Source: Syntrophaceae bacterium UBA4059
GTDB taxonomy: Bacteria; Desulfobacterota; Syntrophia; Syntrophales; Smithellaceae
Assembly: GCA_002382045.1 (NCBI GenBank)
Contig: DFZJ01000054.1
Span: 664-13,791, forward strand
DNA: 13,128 nt
Reading direction: 5' to 3'
Within the stretch, counting starts at the first letter, position 1; every line of letters starts with the position of its first letter. Position numbers and translations under genes: made by a program. The notes beneath the pieces were generated by a model. The model made no database searches. It was not told where the DNA came from and saw only the letters and a program-made list of their open reading frames with translations. Positions 1 to 7,159 of the stretch are shown in pieces.

Positions 1-25
1 ATTGCTCCTTAGTATTTTTATTAAA

Positions 26-54
26 TATATCACAAAATCAATAACCTATGTCAA
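26..54 (-). promoter_or_regulatory. Candidate sigma-70 promoter for a divergent gene beyond the left edge
   Basis: On the minus strand a perfect TTGACA box (49-54) is followed after 17 bp by an AT-rich GATATA (26-31), with a TATATT two bases further along. An AAGGAG ribosome-binding site follows at 5-10, so a divergently transcribed gene probably starts within a few bases outside the window. The -35 box is strong and the -10 assignment is uncertain. Confidence 0.5.
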
Positions 55-77
55 TTTATTTTGTCCGTCGAATAAGC

Positions 78-106
78 TTGAAATTAACGGCAACTTTCTG
101 TAAACA
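78..106 (+). promoter_or_regulatory. Weak candidate promoter of queF
   Basis: TTGAAA (78-83) and TAAACA (101-106) are separated by 17 bp, which would put the transcript start near 113 and the queF start codon at 136. The -10 box is poor, so this is tentative. I saw no preQ1-riboswitch-like stem and A-rich tail in the leader. Confidence 0.3.
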
Positions 107-135
107 AGTACACTCTTATGATTCAGGGGAACATC

Positions 136-552
136 ATGACAAAAAACGCAGCAACAAATGATCTGACCGGGCTCACACTTTTAGGATCAGGCAAAACCGT
201 AAAACCCGTCCGCAAACTGGAAACGTTTCCCAATCATGCGAAGCGCGATTATACCGTCACGCTGACGACCGAAGAATTCACATGCGTTTGTCCGATGACC
301 GGCCAGCCGGATTTCGCCAAAATCACCATCCAGTATGTTCCCGGTGAAAAAATTGTCGAATCGAAATCATTGAAGCTCTATTTATGGTCATTCCGCAGCG
401 AGGGCGTTTTTCACGAACACGTCACCCATATTATCCTCGATGACCTGGTGGCTGTCCTCAAGCCGCGCTGGTGCAGGGTGTCGGCACAGTTTGCCGTGCG
501 CGGCGGGATCGGCATCTGTGTAGATGCGGAATATCCCGGTAAAAAACGCTAA
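136..552 (+). CDS. queF: NADPH-dependent 7-cyano-7-deazaguanine reductase QueF (type I)
   Basis: QueF reduces the nitrile preQ0 to the amine preQ1 with NADPH in the cytoplasm, a late step of queuosine tRNA modification. The 138-residue protein has the short unimodular length of the family. It carries FTCVCPMTGQPDF (residues 48-60) with the likely catalytic Cys52 and Asp59, the family signature ESKSLK (75-80) and the substrate-binding FHE (92-94). I chose ATG 136 because AGGGGA sits 5 nt upstream. An in-frame ATG at 118 would add six residues but lacks a ribosome-binding site. The gene stands alone on this strand, and its 3' end is followed by a minus-strand regulator relic. No other queuosine gene is visible, so it may be monocistronic here. 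Identification is firm. Confidence 0.96.
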   Translation: MTKNAATNDLTGLTLLGSGKTVKPVRKLETFPNHAKRDYTVTLTTEEFTCVCPMTGQPDFAKITIQYVPGEKIVESKSLKLYLWSFRSEGVFHEHVTHIILDDLVAVLKPRWCRVSAQFAVRGGIGICVDAEYPGKKR

Positions 553-558
553 CCCGAT

Positions 559-750
559 TCACATCAAACTGATCAGATAAGATATCAAATTGGCTTTCTT
601 GTTGTTCAGGCTAAGTTTCGTTTGAATCCGCTACCGGTAAACATCAATAACGCTGCCGGATACGTTTAACAGACCGGCAATCTCCTTGCTGCTCTTGCCA
701 TCTTTAATCAGATTCGCCACCTGCATCTCTTTCGGTATCACTATTTCGGA
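559..750 (-). pseudogene. C-terminal relic of a LuxR-type HTH transcription regulator
   Basis: Reading the minus strand from about 750 gives a near-complete LuxR/GerE helix-turn-helix. PKEMQVANLIKDGKSSKEI leads into AGLLNVSGSVIDVYR, then an in-frame TAG (631-633), then RIQTKLSLNNKKANLI and SYLISLM before TGA at 559. Everything upstream that such a regulator would need (PAS or receiver domain and start codon) is absent. The frame is cut off by the stop codon of the neighbouring metallopeptidase gene (757-759), which happens to be in the same frame. The residual codons still read as a well-conserved domain, so decay is recent. The truncation is best explained by the island replacing or displacing the 5' part of the gene. 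The family assignment comes from motif resemblance only. Confidence 0.8.
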
Positions 751-762
751 GAGTATTCAATC
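737..762. repeat. Left copy of an imperfect 26-bp direct repeat at the island edge
   Basis: By eye this stretch matches 9905-9930 at 21 of 26 positions, including an identical first 12 bases, ATCACTATTTCG. It spans the junction between the LuxR relic and the stop codon of the last island gene. It could be a remnant of an attachment site, of a target duplication, or of a decayed palindromic repeat. Chance similarity is not excluded. Confidence 0.4.
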
Positions 763-1467
763 TGCATACAGCTTCAGCTTCTTCCTCCGTTCCTCAAAAT
801 CTGGCATCAGCTTGCGTAGCAGTTTCCAAAATTGAGGGCCGTGGTGTTTAACCTTGTGATGGCAGAGCTCGTGAATGATGACGTAGTCGATACAATCTTT
901 GGGCGTCTTGATCAGCGCCAGGTTTAAAGTGAGCAGTCCTTTTGAAGAATAGCTTCCCCAGCGACTGGCCATTTTTCGTATCTGTAAATTGGGAAGCGGA
1001 ATTTCCTCACGATGTGCTCTTTGGTGACAGGCTGTCAAACGCTCTTGGAAAGCCTCTCTGGCGTGGTGGCGATACCAATCCGTAAGTAATGTCTTTGTCC
1101 GCGCCGGTGAAATATCCCCTTCGATTGTCACCCGGAGATAACCACGCAAACATTTAACGCTGTCCGCATTTCCCCGCTCAATCTTCAGGCGGTATTGCCG
1201 CCCCAGATAGCGGTGCGTCTCACCGCTTATATAACGGCGCTCCGGCTGTTTGGGCAGATACGGTTCAAATTCTCGCCAGGCTTTTCTGATCCACACCGCG
1301 CGACGATGAACAAACGCCCTTATTTTTTCGACACTCACGCCGTTGGGCGCTTTGACGGTCACGGATAAATCCGGATGCACACTGACGCTAAGGGTCTGGC
1401 GGGCAGAGTAGAAATATCGATAGGGTATTTCAAGAGTTCCCCAAATGATGCTGTCGCTCTGGCCCAT
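757..1467 (-). CDS. YgjP-like (DUF45/M48-type) zinc metallopeptidase of the RM operon
   Basis: The 236-residue protein carries the YgjP/DUF45 hallmarks. There is an N-terminal beta-rich half, MASRWGS (166-172), and the zinc site HELCH (199-203) followed by H209 in HHGPQFW. The two HExxH histidines and the downstream histidine or glutamate would bind zinc, so it is predicted to be an active cytoplasmic metallopeptidase. I know of no established substrate. Its ATG overlaps the hsdR stop by one base (TAATG), so it should be translationally coupled to hsdR and is the last gene of the operon. Proteins of this family are commonly encoded next to type I restriction genes, but their role there is unresolved. 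The 3' end lies inside an imperfect repeat that marks the island edge, and no terminator hairpin is evident after it. Confidence 0.88.
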   Translation of the reverse strand: MGQSDSIIWGTLEIPYRYFYSARQTLSVSVHPDLSVTVKAPNGVSVEKIRAFVHRRAVWIRKAWREFEPYLPKQPERRYISGETHRYLGRQYRLKIERGNADSVKCLRGYLRVTIEGDISPARTKTLLTDWYRHHAREAFQERLTACHQRAHREEIPLPNLQIRKMASRWGSYSSKGLLTLNLALIKTPKDCIDYVIIHELCHHKVKHHGPQFWKLLRKLMPDFEERRKKLKLYAD

Positions 1468-4400
1468 TAACCACCTGCCAGCTTCTTGGCGATGGAAAGG
1501 CAGCGTTCGATGATCTCATCCATTTCAGGTGTATTGATGCTGACGCCGTATTTCTCGCGCGCCTCAAACAGAAAGTCATCGATGGCATTCGCCATGTCCT
1601 TCTGAATATCATCACGCACCGTCCAATCTCGCCCCTTCAAGGGATCAATGATTTTCTCGATGGCGATTGCCATATCACTGGCTATCTTTTTCCATGTGGC
1701 CTCACCCGTTCCGTAGCTTGCCATCACCTCGCCCACCACGCCATAATAAGCGGGAGCTTCACGGTAGCCTGCCAGCTCGCTTGGCATTTCCGCATCGTGT
1801 CCCTGCCGCACGGTGGCCAGGTAATCCTTTACCTTGCCGAGATACTCGGCGTCACTAATCCGCGCATTGCGGTAATCGTCGATAGCCTTCTGAACCAGAT
1901 CGGCAAATCTTTTGAAAAACACGGGATCTTCATCCATCCGCTCATAGATGGTCTTGGCGAGCCGGTTCGCGATTACATCCGCTTTTGCCGCCGCACCAAT
2001 GCGTCGTTCCACTTCATCGTCGAATGCATCGACGTCAAAGATATTAACAAGGTTGGTCACCACGTCCACGTCCGGCGCCTGGATGTGACTGTCCATGACC
2101 TTGCGGATTTGTTTTTCATATTGACTGTAATCAATCACCTCGGCAAATCGCTGCTGGATCGAGGCCCGCAGGCTCCGGAATCGTTTAAGATCATCCTTGT
2201 AGGTTTTAATCCGTTCCGGCGGGGTGTCCTCATAGAAATGCTCGGTTGACAACGCCACGGCCAGCGTCTGCTGAAAAGCGGTTAACGCCTCATAGAAGGC
2301 TTGCCGTTTATCCTCCGGCGCCAGACTCTGTTCCATGGCCTCATTGTCCAGCTTGTTTCCAACCGCTTTGAACGCGTCCCAGAGGTTAGTATGCTTCTGC
2401 GGCAGGGTCTTGACCTCGGCACGGGTATCGATAATTGCCCCGGCTATATCCACATCGCCTTGGTCAAAACCGCCCAGGGCATCATAGGTGTTCATGGCAT
2501 CGTTTAGTTCGCCCAGCACGCCCCGATAATCCACGACATAGCCGAATTCCTTGCCGGTAAAGATACGGTTGACACGGGCAATGGCCTGAAGGATGCTATG
2601 CTCCTTGAGGGCTTTGTCAATATAGAGGACCGTATTGCGGGGCTCATCAAATCCGGTCAGCAGCTTGTCCACGACAATGAGAATTTCGACCCCGTCCGGG
2701 CGACCGAAAGACGCAATCAGCTGTTTGACATATTCCTCCTCTTTGCCGAAACGCTGCATCATCTCTTTCCAGAAGGCATTGACGATGGATTCGTCCTCTT
2801 CCTCAATCGACTCATGGTCCTTTCGGGTGTCCGGCGGCGACATGACGACTTGTGCATCCACCATCTCATATTCCCTGAAAAATTTGCGATAAAGGATGGC
2901 GCTGGTTCGGGAGTCGGCTGCCAGCTGCGCTTTGAAGCCGGTTCCCTGGAAGTTGTCCCGGTAGTGGACACTGATGTCATAGGCAATCATTCGCAGCCGT
3001 TGTTCGGCCTTATGGACAGCCTCCCGGGTGGCCATCTTGCGCTTCAGGTCAGCCTTCTGGGCGACGCTGAGATTGGCGGTTACCCGGTCAAACCAGCGTT
3101 GCATGGCCTCCTGGTTCTGTGTTAGCAGAGCCATACGCCCTTCGTAGAGCAGGGGCGCCACCGCCTCGTCTTCCACCGCCTGCCGCATGGTGTAGGAGTG
3201 GATGAATCCGCCAAACTTGCGGGCGGTGCTTTTTTCGGTCTTTAAAAGCGGCGTACCGGTGAACCCCAGATAACAGGCATTGCTGAATACCCGGCGCATC
3301 TGAGCCGCCGTGGTTCCGTAGTTGGTGCGGTGGCTTTCGTCCACCAGAACAAAAATATTGGGATTGGTGTCGGTCACACCGTATTTGCCTTTGACCGTGG
3401 CAAACTTGTTGATGATCGTGGTAATAACCCCGGCTTTGCCTTCGGTGATGAGCCGCACCAGATGTTCGCCGGTGTTGGCTTTTTCCGCCGTTTTTCCGCA
3501 CGCCCCGAATGTGCGCCAAATCTGATCGTCCAGATCGACTCGGTCGGTCACGATAATGACGCGGGGATTGGCAATAGCGGGATGAAGCGCCAGCGCCTTG
3601 GCCAGCATCACCATAGTCAAAGACTTGCCGCTGCCGGTGGTATGCCAGATGACGCCGCCTTGCCGCACGCCTTCACGCAAGGGAAGAACTCTTTCGATGG
3701 TGCGCTTGACCGCATAGTATTGCTGGTAACGGGCAATTTTGCGCACCCCGGCGTCAAAGACGATATAGCCATACGTAAGCTCCAGCAGCCTCTCCGGACG
3801 CAGGAGAGCCCACAGGGTTTTGTCCTGCACGGTGGGCAGACGATCACCGCCTGCCCAGAGGTCATTGAAGTAGCAACGGGCATTGCGGTAGGCTTCGGCG
3901 TCCTTCTCTTCCAGTGGGGCAAATATCTTTGCCTCGACTTCCGCGGGAAGACGCGTGTTGGCCGCAGCATGCGCGGCCTGGTCAAACGAACCCTCTTCTT
4001 TCCAGACGCTCCAATATTTACGCGGCGTTCCAACCGTGCCATAGCGGGCTTCATTGACGCTGGCACCGATCATCATCTGGGCAAACTGGAAAAGGTGCGG
4101 AATGTAATCGTCCTTCTGGTTGCGGATCATCTGCTCGATGGCCGTTTCGATTTGCTTTTGTCCTGCCTGATGATCCTTGTCCCGCCGTTTGCATTCCATG
4201 ATTACAAAAGGGATGCCGTTGACAAAAAGCACCAGATCGGGCCTGGCCGTTTCATGAGAACGGCTGCGCTCCACGGCAAATTCGTTGGTGACGTGATAAA
4301 CGTTTTTTTCGGGATTCTTCCAGTCGATGTAGTGCAGTGATCTCCCTTTGCGGTCGCCGCCGATGGTCTGGTCCAGGCTGGTTCCCAGAGTCAGCAAGTG

Positions 4401-4688
4401 GTAGATTTTTTCGTTGGTGCGCACCAGTCCGTCAAAAGGTTCGTCAGTCAGTCGCCGGATGGCCTCGGCAATGTTGGCATCACTGAAAAGATGGGTTTCC
4501 CCCTTTACCTCAATTTGGTTGTTAGCCTCAAGCCAGGGGCGCAGCACTTCGGTCAGCACCACCTGATGCTGTTTGCCGTTGCGCAGCCGCAGGGCTTCTT
4601 CCCGGCTCAGATATTGCCACCCCAGGGTGGAAAGCACTTGTATGGCCGGGATGACGGAATCGAAATCTTCAAGGTAGGAGAGGTTCAT
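1467..4688 (-). CDS. hsdR: Type I restriction enzyme, R (endonuclease/translocase) subunit
   Basis: HsdR is the ATP-driven DNA translocase and nuclease that joins an M2S1 methyltransferase to cleave unmodified DNA away from the recognition site. The 1073-residue length is normal for the family. The N-terminal nuclease domain shows RPDLVLFVNGIPFVIMECKR (PD...ExK residues D151, E165, K167). The SF2 helicase motor shows Walker A HTTGSGKS (349-356), the DEAD-like VDESH (449-453), TGTP (477-480) and, further on, QAIARVNRIF as motif VI. A long C-terminal helical region would bind the methyltransferase. The start ATG lies 5 nt after the dinD stop, with AAGGA overlapping the dinD end as ribosome-binding site. 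All core catalytic residues are present and the frame is intact, so the enzyme is predicted to be functional. Confidence 0.97.
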   Translation of the reverse strand: MNLSYLEDFDSVIPAIQVLSTLGWQYLSREEALRLRNGKQHQVVLTEVLRPWLEANNQIEVKGETHLFSDANIAEAIRRLTDEPFDGLVRTNEKIYHLLTLGTSLDQTIGGDRKGRSLHYIDWKNPEKNVYHVTNEFAVERSRSHETARPDLVLFVNGIPFVIMECKRRDKDHQAGQKQIETAIEQMIRNQKDDYIPHLFQFAQMMIGASVNEARYGTVGTPRKYWSVWKEEGSFDQAAHAAANTRLPAEVEAKIFAPLEEKDAEAYRNARCYFNDLWAGGDRLPTVQDKTLWALLRPERLLELTYGYIVFDAGVRKIARYQQYYAVKRTIERVLPLREGVRQGGVIWHTTGSGKSLTMVMLAKALALHPAIANPRVIIVTDRVDLDDQIWRTFGACGKTAEKANTGEHLVRLITEGKAGVITTIINKFATVKGKYGVTDTNPNIFVLVDESHRTNYGTTAAQMRRVFSNACYLGFTGTPLLKTEKSTARKFGGFIHSYTMRQAVEDEAVAPLLYEGRMALLTQNQEAMQRWFDRVTANLSVAQKADLKRKMATREAVHKAEQRLRMIAYDISVHYRDNFQGTGFKAQLAADSRTSAILYRKFFREYEMVDAQVVMSPPDTRKDHESIEEEDESIVNAFWKEMMQRFGKEEEYVKQLIASFGRPDGVEILIVVDKLLTGFDEPRNTVLYIDKALKEHSILQAIARVNRIFTGKEFGYVVDYRGVLGELNDAMNTYDALGGFDQGDVDIAGAIIDTRAEVKTLPQKHTNLWDAFKAVGNKLDNEAMEQSLAPEDKRQAFYEALTAFQQTLAVALSTEHFYEDTPPERIKTYKDDLKRFRSLRASIQQRFAEVIDYSQYEKQIRKVMDSHIQAPDVDVVTNLVNIFDVDAFDDEVERRIGAAAKADVIANRLAKTIYERMDEDPVFFKRFADLVQKAIDDYRNARISDAEYLGKVKDYLATVRQGHDAEMPSELAGYREAPAYYGVVGEVMASYGTGEATWKKIASDMAIAIEKIIDPLKGRDWTVRDDIQKDMANAIDDFLFEAREKYGVSINTPEMDEIIERCLSIAKKLAGG

Positions 4689-4693
4689 AACAA

Positions 4694-5554
4694 TTATTCC
4701 TTCATCTTCTTCGTTCCGATACGCCCTGCCTGTTTGGGCATTCTCTTTTCTTCCGACTTCACCCGCCGCTCAAGCTTCTTGATATCCTCGGCAGGTGGCA
4801 ACTCTTCCGGTGTGATTCCACGGTCGGTCAAAACTTTGCGCACATCCAGGTTGTTTCTGACATGCTCATGGCTGATGGCGGTTTCGCTTCTCAAACCGTC
4901 ATCCTTCCTGATGTTGAAATTGGTAATTTCGGTAGCGAAGTCCTTGGCTTTGATTGTGATTGTAGGGAGAAAATCCGCCAAAGCCCGTCCGTCAGGGACA
5001 CCTAGGCGGTCTTTCATCTGATTGGTGTTCTTGCCGCCGAAGAGCGCCGCGTCCCCCTTGCTGCGGATGCGTCCAAAACCGGACGTGTCGCCGATATACT
5101 CATAGAGCAGGCCGGAAAGTTCTTTTTCCGATAGGGTTAGCTTCTGACGGGCTTGCAGGCGCTCGATCTCACCAATCCGCTTTTCGATGAGCTCGATGCG
5201 GCGGGTCTGCACAGCAAAGTAAGTCTGGGCAAAGGCAATCTCCAACTTGCGTGAGTCGCCGTTTTGGGCAATCAGGTAGCAGGCGTAGCGTGTCAGTGCA
5301 ATATCATCCAATTCCCGTTTTGCACCTGAACCGATATCGACCATTTTCCTGACGTCGGGGAAATGGTCCTCAACGGCATGCCCGGAATTCCGGCAGGCAA
5401 TCTTGGCTTTATTAATCGTATTGGTGAAGGTTTCCCACTTGGCATAGCCAAGCAATTCCTGTAAGTCGCGTGCAAACCAGAACTCTTCACCGTCAATCTG
5501 ATGTGCATATTCTTCAAAGTTCTTGTGTAATGTAATGATGAGATCACTCTTCAT
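4694..5554 (-). CDS. dinD: DinD family (DNA-damage-inducible protein D), Bro-N-like
   Basis: The 286-residue protein matches DinD in order and length. A Bro-N-like N-terminal domain (FWFARDLQELLGYAKWETF, about 25-43) is followed by GHAVEDHFPDVRKMVDIGSG (58-77), LTRYACYLIAQNGD (87-100) and AQTYFAVQTR (109-118), then a charged C-terminal half. E. coli DinD is SOS-induced and antagonises RecA filaments. Whether this homologue does so is an inference. It is embedded between hsdS and hsdR, with GAGGAGG (5560-5566) 5 nt before ATG 5554. No LexA-like box is visible upstream, so expression probably follows the operon. Residues 63-72 (DHFPDVRKMV) are encoded by a near-perfect 30-bp palindrome whose relatives occur between genes nearby, which is unusual for a coding sequence. 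Confidence 0.93.
   Translation of the reverse strand: MKSDLIITLHKNFEEYAHQIDGEEFWFARDLQELLGYAKWETFTNTINKAKIACRNSGHAVEDHFPDVRKMVDIGSGAKRELDDIALTRYACYLIAQNGDSRKLEIAFAQTYFAVQTRRIELIEKRIGEIERLQARQKLTLSEKELSGLLYEYIGDTSGFGRIRSKGDAALFGGKNTNQMKDRLGVPDGRALADFLPTITIKAKDFATEITNFNIRKDDGLRSETAISHEHVRNNLDVRKVLTDRGITPEELPPAEDIKKLERRVKSEEKRMPKQAGRIGTKKMKE
5340..5367. repeat. Palindromic repeat copy 1, inside dinD
   Basis: The left arm ACCATTTTCCTG, the centre ACGT and the right arm CGGGGAAATGGT pair at 10 of 12 positions. The flanking G (5339) and C (5368) extend the palindrome to 30 bp. The copy encodes DinD residues 63-72 in frame, giving DHFPDVRKMV. It differs from the intergenic copy at 5581-5608 at only a few positions. 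Confidence 0.85.
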
Positions 5555-5568
5555 GGTTCCCTCCTCGG

Positions 5569-5608
5569 ATGGTCAACTTGACCATTTTCCCGACGCCGGG
5601 AAAATGGT
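5569..5608. repeat. Palindromic repeat copy 2 with an adjoining half-copy, upstream of dinD
   Basis: The main element (5581-5608) is a perfect inverted repeat, with arms ACCATTTTCCCG and CGGGAAAATGGT around the centre ACGC. It abuts a second perfect palindrome (5569-5585) with arms ATGGTCAA and TTGACCAT, which looks like the right end of a truncated neighbouring copy. The hairpin lies in the 71-bp gap between hsdS and dinD, 26 nt before the dinD start. In the direction of the operon no U-run follows it, so it is not an intrinsic terminator. It could be an operator, an RNA-processing site or a mobile palindrome. Confidence 0.88.
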
Positions 5609-5625
5609 TTTGACTTATTTCTGTT

Positions 5626-6894
5626 TTACACCTTCACTCGCACCTTGCCGGTTAAAAGCTGTTGCATCAGTCCTTTTTTCTGCTCTCGCAAAGCTTCAAG
5701 CTGGGAACGGAGAAGGTCAATTTCACGGTCGGCTATGTCTATGAATGAAGCTATCTTTTTTTGCTCTTCCAGAGGAGGACACTTTACTTTGATAGCGAAG
5801 AAGTCTTCTAATGTCACATTTAAGAGACCATGCGCCCTTGCACCTACTTGTACGATTCCTCGGAGTTGCTTATTTAAAACACCTGCTTCGAAAAGATGTT
5901 TATAGAAATCTGAACTGCAAGACTTCGATATCAGTTCAAAACAAAGGTAAAGGGTTGAAAGCACCCCCTCGTCGTATGCGTCGAGGCGTTTAATTGCACC
6001 AAAGGGATATCCGTTCATAGAACTACGGTTATATGCGAATTCACCTCGGCGAAGCAGGAAGTACCCCTCCAGTGATTCTCCAGAAACAGATCGATTAAAA
6101 TACTCTGTTTGGTCGATTAATCCATGTTCTCCTGATGCTGTTAGAACATGTGTTACTCCTTTATTGTTTTTACGTCGAACTGGCTTGAAGATGTCCCGTA
6201 TATGAACTTCAGGCCATTTCCCATCAAACCCCGACAGCTTCATTTTACCAGTCAATAGCTGCTGCATGAGCCATTTGCGGCGTTCTTGTTTGGCGGCAAT
6301 TAGACTTTCGGCAAGATCAATTAGCTTCGAAAACTTCGCCAAGATATTGCCAATTCCTTTTTGCTCAATAATTGGCGGAAGTGGAATATACGTTTCATTT
6401 AATATCGAAAGATGAATTCTCCGCTTTTCGACTAATGAACCAATTGCTATTCGCTCGTACAAATCCATAACTTCATATGATCGCAGCATTTCTTCAATAA
6501 AGTCAGGATCAATCTTTTTGTGATCAGGAATAATAACATTATAATAAGCACTAACAAGTACGGGAAAAGATATTTTAGAATACGCAATAGCACCAAAACG
6601 AAGGTTCATTGGATTGAAAACAAAATCACCTTCATTAACTAACGAAAACTCATTTCCTTCTTCATCATTAAGCAAAAAACTTCGTTCGTATCGTTCTGTT
6701 TTCGGCGTTACTCCACGTTCTATTGTGAGGCTGTAAAGTGGAAATTTATCCTTATCGCAACTTGTTTCCGTTCTTTCTTTAAATAATGATCCAATAGTTA
6801 CAAAAGACCACCCACTTGGTATAATTCCGTAATTATGCTCCCAGTGTTGTTTTTGATATTTTGGATTTGGGGACTTTCTTGTTGATCTACTCAT
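5626..6894 (-). CDS. hsdS: Type I restriction-modification specificity subunit (two TRDs)
   Basis: HsdS determines the bipartite DNA target and bridges two HsdM subunits. The 422-residue protein has the classic duplicated layout of TRD1, a conserved helical spacer, TRD2 and a second helical spacer. The spacers are recognisable by repeated LMQQLLTGK at 209-217 and 409-417, exactly 200 residues apart, each preceded by a coiled-coil stretch. IPLPP (170-174) marks the end of TRD1. I chose ATG 6894 rather than upstream ATGs because it has AAGGAG 8 nt before it and overlaps (ATGA) the stop of an hsdM-tail relic, the normal hsdM-hsdS junction. The TRD1 half is visibly more AT-rich than hsdR or hsdM, which suggests TRD exchange. 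The sequence does not reveal the DNA target. Confidence 0.94.
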   Translation of the reverse strand: MSRSTRKSPNPKYQKQHWEHNYGIIPSGWSFVTIGSLFKERTETSCDKDKFPLYSLTIERGVTPKTERYERSFLLNDEEGNEFSLVNEGDFVFNPMNLRFGAIAYSKISFPVLVSAYYNVIIPDHKKIDPDFIEEMLRSYEVMDLYERIAIGSLVEKRRIHLSILNETYIPLPPIIEQKGIGNILAKFSKLIDLAESLIAAKQERRKWLMQQLLTGKMKLSGFDGKWPEVHIRDIFKPVRRKNNKGVTHVLTASGEHGLIDQTEYFNRSVSGESLEGYFLLRRGEFAYNRSSMNGYPFGAIKRLDAYDEGVLSTLYLCFELISKSCSSDFYKHLFEAGVLNKQLRGIVQVGARAHGLLNVTLEDFFAIKVKCPPLEEQKKIASFIDIADREIDLLRSQLEALREQKKGLMQQLLTGKVRVKV

Positions 6895-6984
6895 AATCCT
6901 AACTCCTTCAAACATACTGCTATCTGAAACCAAACTTCTATCAGCTTATTCTTCCTCGAAGGTATCCACGTAATGCGGGGTAAA
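6891..6984 (-). pseudogene. Relic of a second hsdM 3' end fused to hsdS
   Basis: Two blocks match the end of the intact hsdM downstream in the window (7197 onward). Positions 6891-6926 read QIAVCLKELGL plus stop, against QMAVCLKELGL in HsdM. By my count 28 of 36 bases are identical, with mostly synonymous changes. Positions 6949-6978 read PHYVDTFEEE, against PRYVDTFEEE. Between the blocks most of the intervening codons are deleted, and the two blocks are in different frames. The relic stop overlaps the hsdS start as ATGA. A 34-codon ORF from ATG 6995 runs through the second frame to that stop and could still couple translation into hsdS. The relic indicates that hsdS arrived with, or was once joined to, a different hsdM allele. 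Confidence 0.85.
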
Positions 6985-7102
6985 GCCATGCCCATTATAA
7001 AATGGCAGATATCGCCAATTGTTTTTCTATGTCAGTCCTTCATTATGGCTCAATCTTTATTTACTTTTACTCGATCTGTTTATTCGCCCATTTCATGCAC
7101 CA

Positions 7103-7130
7103 ACCATTCCGAGCGTATCCTCGAAATGGT
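7103..7130. repeat. Palindromic repeat copy 3, between hsdM and hsdS
   Basis: The ends ACCATT and AATGGT pair, as do the inner CGAG and CTCG, with a few mismatches. On the operon strand it reads DHFEDTLGMV. It lies 57 bp from copy 4, start to start. Confidence 0.8.
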
Positions 7131-7159
7131 CTTACTTTCGACATTGGTCTTGCTCCCGT

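Noticed and set aside
1..135. preQ1 riboswitch ahead of queF
   Set aside because: No short GC stem followed by an A-rich pseudoknot strand near the ribosome-binding site could be found.
631..633. Possible pyrrolysine readthrough of the TAG in the LuxR relic
   Set aside because: Some Desulfobacterota do carry pyrrolysine genes, but the 5' part of this regulator is missing anyway, so simple pseudogene decay explains the stop.
3330..4340. Long + strand open frame (336 codons) antisense to hsdR
   Set aside because: It lies wholly within the intact hsdR gene on the other strand, has no ribosome-binding site or recognisable motif, and reads like the complement of a coding sequence.
5581..5608. 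Palindrome copy 2 as an intrinsic terminator after hsdS
   Set aside because: In the operon direction the hairpin is followed by mixed sequence with no U-run, and dinD begins 26 nt later. Only the opposite strand has a few Ts after the stem.
5555..5625. LexA/SOS box upstream of dinD
   Set aside because: No CTGT-N8-ACAG-like or other clear LexA site is visible. The only symmetry is the palindromic repeat family.
5523..5744. + strand frame starting in dinD and reading through palindromic copy 2
   Set aside because: It reads DHFPDAGKMV through the palindrome, but it overlaps the dinD start and the hsdS 3' end antisense. It has only a TTG start and no family resemblance beyond the repeat.
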